Shown here: positions 7,480-10,200 of the stretch, piece by piece | Layout of the letters: every line of letters begins with the position of its first letter | Position numbering within the stretch: the stretch's first letter is position 1 | Assembly: GCA_023386675.1 (NCBI GenBank) | Contig: JAEWJG010000175.1 | Span: forward strand, 1 to 10,200 | Source: Actinomycetes bacterium | GTDB lineage: Bacteria > Actinomycetota > Actinomycetes > Actinomycetales > Microbacteriaceae | DNA: 10,200 bases | Reading direction: 5' to 3' | Made by a program: the position numbers and the translations under genes | The notes under the pieces: generated by a model | Told to the model about the DNA's origin: nothing | The model's database searches: none | Seen by the model: the letters and a program-made list of their open reading frames with translations, nothing else

Positions 7480-8659
7480 TGTTGTGCACCTCCGCGTCGG
7501 CGACCTCTGCGCGCTGTGCGCCGTCGAGGTCGCGGCTCTGCAGCCAGCCGTCCGGAAGCGCTGGGCGCTTGGGCGAGCCCGCGCGGCCGCGCTGGCCCTC
7601 TGCCGCCTCGCCCGGGTATTCCTGGTCCCAGTCGAGCGTCGCGAGCAGGTCGTCCAGGTGCTGGAGGGTGTCGACCGTCGCGAGGCTCGCCCGCAGGTCA
7701 CCACCGACCGGGTACCCCTTGAAGTACCAGGCGACGTGCTTGCGGATGTCGCGGCAGCCGCGCTCCTCGCTCTCGAAGAACTCGACCAGCAGCTCGGCGT
7801 GACGCCGGAACGTCTGCGCCACCTGGCCCAGCGTCGGACGCGCCTGCGCCGCCTCCGCCTCCGCCGCGCCGATCTCGCCCGCGCGGGCGCGGAAGGCCGC
7901 GGCCAGGTCGCCGAACAGCCACGGACGCCCGAGGCACCCGCGGCCGACGACGACACCGTCGCAGCCCGTCTCCTCCACCATCCGGATCGCGTCGGCCGCG
8001 GACCAGATGTCGCCGTTGCCGAGCACCGGCGTCGACGTGATCGTCTCTTTCAGCTTCGCGATGGCCGACCAGTCGGCGTGGCCGGAGTAGAACTCGGCGG
8101 CGGTGCGCGCGTGCAGCGCCATGGACGCGACGCCCGCGCCTTCGGCGATCCGCCCTGCCTCGAGGTAGGTGAGGTGGTCGCCGTCGATGCCCTTGCGCAT
8201 CTTGATGGTCAGCGGGATGTCGCCCGCCGCCTTCACCGCGCCCTCGACGATCTCGCGGAACAGCCCGAGCTTCCAGGGCAGCGCCGCTCCCCCGCCCTTG
8301 CGCGTGACCTTCGGCACCGGACAGCCGAAGTTGAGGTCGATGTGGTCGGCGCGGTCTTCCGCGACGAGCATCGTGACGGCGTCGCGCACGGTGACCGGGT
8401 CGACGCCGTACAGCTGGATGGAGCGGGGCGTCTCGGACTCGTGGTGCGTGATGAGCCGCAACGACTCGGGGGTGCGTTCGACGAGGGCGCGCGAGGTGAT
8501 CATCTCGCTCACGTAGAGGCCGGCGCCGAACTCGCGGCACAGCCTCCGGAAGGCGGTGTTCGTGATCCCGGCCATCGGCGCGAGGACCACGGGCACGTCG
8601 AGACCCAGCGGACCGATGGTCAGCTGGGGGGCGTGGCTTAGGGTGGCAGTGGTAGACAT
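7469..8659 (-). CDS. dusB: tRNA-dihydrouridine synthase (DusB-type)
   Basis: FMN-dependent enzyme of 396 residues that reduces specific uridines in tRNA to dihydrouridine using NADPH. TIM-barrel landmarks: VVLAPMAGITNTAFRRLC at the N-terminus (24-41), EMITSRALV (52-60), the catalytic cysteine Cys113 in NFGCPVPKV followed by RKGGGAAL (120-127), Lys153 in TIKMRKG, His183 in ALHARTAAE, and the FMN-phosphate segments VLGNGDIW (212-219) and VVGRGCLGRPW (237-247). A C-terminal helical region follows to about 365, then a 30-residue non-conserved tail. Start: ATG at 8659 with GGGAG 11 nt upstream. It is the first gene of the dus-dgt-DUF4282-dnaG block and is divergent from the YbaK-family gene. The symbol follows the usual naming for actinobacterial single-copy Dus proteins; the exact tRNA position modified is not visible from sequence. 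Confidence 0.95.
   Translation of the reverse strand: MSTTATLSHAPQLTIGPLGLDVPVVLAPMAGITNTAFRRLCREFGAGLYVSEMITSRALVERTPESLRLITHHESETPRSIQLYGVDPVTVRDAVTMLVAEDRADHIDLNFGCPVPKVTRKGGGAALPWKLGLFREIVEGAVKAAGDIPLTIKMRKGIDGDHLTYLEAGRIAEGAGVASMALHARTAAEFYSGHADWSAIAKLKETITSTPVLGNGDIWSAADAIRMVEETGCDGVVVGRGCLGRPWLFGDLAAAFRARAGEIGAAEAEAAQARPTLGQVAQTFRRHAELLVEFFESEERGCRDIRKHVAWYFKGYPVGGDLRASLATVDTLQHLDDLLATLDWDQEYPGEAAEGQRGRAGSPKRPALPDGWLQSRDLDGAQRAEVADAEVHNSGG
7489..7493 (-). promoter_or_regulatory. Ribosome binding site for dgt inside the end of dus
   Basis: GGAGG on the minus strand, within the last dus codons and 9 nt before GTG at 7479. It supports a GTG start overlapping the dus stop (7469-7471) rather than the internal ATG at 7455. 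Confidence 0.5.
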
Positions 8660-8692
8660 CTCACTCGATTCTCCCAGAAAGCGTGCTGAGCC

Positions 8693-9220
8693 ATGGCCGA
8701 GAGCCCGGAATCGGTGGACAACTCATCCCCTCCCCCCGTCGGTGGAGAACTTCCGCCCGGTCGTGAACGGGTGAGCGCGGACGCCGCGTCGCGCGGTGTG
8801 GACGTCCGCATCGTCGAGCGCCCGGCCGCGCGCAGCCTCGAGGAGGCGGCCTCCCTGCTCGGCCTCCAGCCGTCGGATATCGTCAAGACCCTCGTCGTCA
8901 AGCGCAGCGACGACACGTTCGTCTTCGCGCTGGTGCCGGGTGGACGCAAGATCGCGTGGCCGAAGCTGCGCGCCGTCCTGGGCGTCAACAAGCTGCAGCT
9001 GCCGGACGCGTCGGTCGCCCTCGCCGCCACCGGCTACGAGCGCGGCACGATCACACCCTTCGGCAGCACGACGGCGTGGCCGGTCGTCGCCGACGCGACC
9101 ATCCCGGGCCGGACGGTCTCGATGGGCGCCGGCGAGCACGGCTACTCCCTCTTCGTCGACTCCGACGCCCTCATCGCCGCCTACGGCGCCACCGTCGCCG
9201 ACATCACCGACCCCGAGTAG
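8693..9220 (+). CDS. YbaK/EbsC-family aminoacyl-tRNA deacylase
   Basis: A 175-residue trans-editing protein that hydrolyses mischarged aminoacyl-tRNAs in the cytoplasm (Cys-tRNA(Pro) for YbaK proper; substrates vary in the family). The domain spans about residues 27-172. Lys65 in SDIVKTLVVK is the family's conserved functional lysine. GYERGTITPFG (114-124) is the substrate-pocket motif and SMGAGEHGYSL (143-153) the second glycine-rich motif. The first 26 residues are Pro/Ser/Glu-rich and lie outside the domain. ATG at 8693 has only a weak AGAAAG upstream; GTG at 8771 is an in-frame alternative that would remove exactly that segment, though it too lacks a clear SD. The gene is divergent from dus with a 33-bp gap. 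Both act on tRNA, but the pairing may be chance. A large inverted repeat begins six bases after the stop and may end its transcript. Confidence 0.92.
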   Translation: MAESPESVDNSSPPPVGGELPPGRERVSADAASRGVDVRIVERPAARSLEEAASLLGLQPSDIVKTLVVKRSDDTFVFALVPGGRKIAWPKLRAVLGVNKLQLPDASVALAATGYERGTITPFGSTTAWPVVADATIPGRTVSMGAGEHGYSLFVDSDALIAAYGATVADITDPE

Positions 9221-9226
9221 CCCGCG

Positions 9227-9296
9227 CCCCATCTACTTGACGCAACACGCCGCGCGGCCCCACCGCTGCGCGGCGTGTTGCGTCAACTAGATGGGG
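9227..9296. repeat. 32-bp-arm nearly perfect inverted repeat (REP/MITE-like palindrome or terminator)
   Basis: Arms 9227-9258 and 9265-9296 pair at 30 of 32 positions, with one C/C mismatch (9236/9287), one G/T pair (9256/9267) and a 6-nt loop CCCACC. Each end is CCCCATCTA / TAGATGGGG. It begins six bases after the deacylase stop and ends 51 bases before the DUF559 gene start. No T-run follows on either strand, so it is not a canonical intrinsic terminator, although U-less stems can terminate in Actinobacteria. The length, the A+T-containing outer arms and the position next to a nuclease-like gene also fit a dispersed palindromic element. Whether other copies exist in the genome cannot be seen here. 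Confidence 0.85.
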
Positions 9297-9336
9297 ACCT
9301 GTGGACAGTGCGCGGCGCGTTTACCGCCGGAGTGGC

Positions 9337-9340
9337 AGGG
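9337..9340 (+). promoter_or_regulatory. Ribosome binding site of the DUF559 gene
   Basis: AGGG with a 7-nt spacer to ATG at 9348. No other in-frame start with an SD is available between the palindrome and this ATG. Confidence 0.5.
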
Positions 9341-9347
9341 TTGCGGG

Positions 9348-10200
9348 ATGCTCGACGCACGGCTGGGAGACAGCTTCCACACCACGGCGGCGCAGCGGTT
9401 GGGCGTCACGCGCCAGCGGCTGCGCCGCGCCGACCTGCTGGCACCCCATTTCGGCGTTCGGTCGACGTATGCCGCCGATGATGTCGTCGGGCGATGCCGC
9501 GCGTTCCTGCCGGCGATGTCCGCGCGGATGCTGTTCAGTCACACGACGGCGGCGCTGCTCCACGGACTGCCGCTGCCGTCACGCTTTCGCGACGAACCGA
9601 TCCTCCACGTGTCGTCGCTCGCGCCGACACGTGCCACGAGGCACGCGGGCATACGCGGCCACCAGGTACGGCTTCTGCCCGAACAGGTCGAGATCGTGCA
9701 GGGGTTGCCGGTGGCGGGAGCGGTGGAGTCGTGGTGCCAAGTGGGGTCGATGCTCAGCGTGCCGGATCTGGTCATCTGCGGCGATGCTCTGACGCGGCGG
9801 AAGTCGCCGTTCGCGACCGTTAAGCAGCTGGCCCGCGCTGTGGACGGGTCGCTCGACAGGCCCGGCGTGCGAAAGCTCCGCCAGGCACTCGAACGCGTGC
9901 GGGCGAACACCGACTCCCCTATGGAGACCGTCCTGCGGCTCGCGCTGGTCGACGCCGGCCTGCCGGAGCCCGAGGTCAACTACAGGATTTCCGATCGCCA
10001 CGGCGCCGTGATCGCGCACGGCGACCTCGTGTATCCCCGCGCGAGGGTGGTCGTGGAGTACGACGGCGATCATCATCGGACGGACGATCGTCAGTACTTC
10101 ATCGACATCGACCGGCTGTGGCTCATCCAATCGCTCGGCTGGACCGTCGTGCGCGTCAATCGCACCCATCTCACCGACGGCGCCCGCGAAGCCATCCGAT
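9348..10200 (+). CDS. AbiEi-like / DUF559 (Vsr-fold) endonuclease-domain protein (partial, 3' end outside window)
   Basis: I read 284 codons with no stop before the right edge. The N-terminal half has an AbiEi-antitoxin-like pattern (FSHTTAALLHGLPLP, 63-77). The C-terminal part matches DUF559, a Vsr/PD-(D/E)XK endonuclease fold: Glu193 in SPMETVLRLAL, Asp226 in HGDLVYP, then VVVEYDGDHHR (234-244), RQYFIDIDR (248-256) and LGWTVVRVN (263-271). By comparison with the family, Glu193, Asp226 and Glu237 are the likely metal-site residues, and only a few residues should be missing. Such proteins are frequent and variable in Actinobacteria, often annotated as type IV toxin-antitoxin AbiEi family; their function is unproven and a role in defence or mobile DNA is only a suggestion. 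Codons such as ATT, TTT, TAT, GAT, CAA and AGT are commoner than in the neighbouring genes, a mild sign of transfer. No partner toxin gene is visible. Confidence 0.82.
   Translation, partial: MLDARLGDSFHTTAAQRLGVTRQRLRRADLLAPHFGVRSTYAADDVVGRCRAFLPAMSARMLFSHTTAALLHGLPLPSRFRDEPILHVSSLAPTRATRHAGIRGHQVRLLPEQVEIVQGLPVAGAVESWCQVGSMLSVPDLVICGDALTRRKSPFATVKQLARAVDGSLDRPGVRKLRQALERVRANTDSPMETVLRLALVDAGLPEPEVNYRISDRHGAVIAHGDLVYPRARVVVEYDGDHHRTDDRQYFIDIDRLWLIQSLGWTVVRVNRTHLTDGAREAIR

Noticed and set aside
7480..7956. Extension of the dgt frame upstream to 7956
   Set aside because: This part is out of frame over the dus gene and reads as Arg/Ser/Ala-rich noise; the homologous dgt region starts near 7455-7479.
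6148..8641. Long plus-strand frames opposite dgt and dus (6148-7722 and 7454-8641)
   Set aside because: Both lie opposite genes with full catalytic motifs and show only composition-driven Val/Arg/Asp-rich sequence.
9227..9296. CRISPR repeat or insertion-sequence end
   Set aside because: There is only one palindrome with no spaced direct repeats, and no transposase gene or target-site duplication is visible nearby.

Overview
The window is GC-rich, densely coded DNA with short intergenic gaps, SD-type ribosome binding sites and the dus-dgt-dnaG gene order typical of Actinobacteria. Protein style (the Ala/Thr/Pro-rich DUF4282 protein, the DUF559 protein, the family 5 transporter) best fits the Microbacteriaceae (Leifsonia/Microbacterium-like). 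This placement is an inference from composition and synteny, not from a search.

Reading the minus strand from right to left, a long co-directional block runs from 8659 down to 1: a tRNA-dihydrouridine synthase (dusB-like), a dNTP triphosphohydrolase (dgt) whose probable GTG start overlaps the dus stop, a 411-residue membrane protein with a disordered N-terminal region and a C-terminal DUF4282 domain, DNA primase (dnaG), then a lipoprotein peptide-type substrate-binding protein and the first permease of its ABC transporter, which runs off the left edge. The first four form a housekeeping nucleic-acid cluster (tRNA modification, nucleotide pool control, replication priming). The uncharacterised DUF4282 gene sits inside it. 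The transporter pair looks like a separate unit after a 166-bp gap and is probably the start of a dppABCDF-type operon.

On the plus strand, a YbaK/EbsC-family aminoacyl-tRNA deacylase (8693-9220) diverges from dus across only 33 bp. Six bases after its stop is a 32-bp-stem, nearly perfect inverted repeat (9227-9296), followed by a partial gene (9348 to the right edge) that joins an AbiEi-like N-terminal half to a C-terminal DUF559/Vsr-like PD-(D/E)XK endonuclease domain. This right end looks like accessory DNA; the rest is core genome.

The two edge genes (1-1049 minus, 9348-10200 plus) are incomplete because the window ends. No tRNA, rRNA, CRISPR array, insertion sequence or prophage was seen. 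The points most worth a second look are the large palindrome beside the nuclease-like gene, the DUF4282 gene within the dus-dgt-dnaG cluster, and two mutually exclusive hairpins directly upstream of dnaG.
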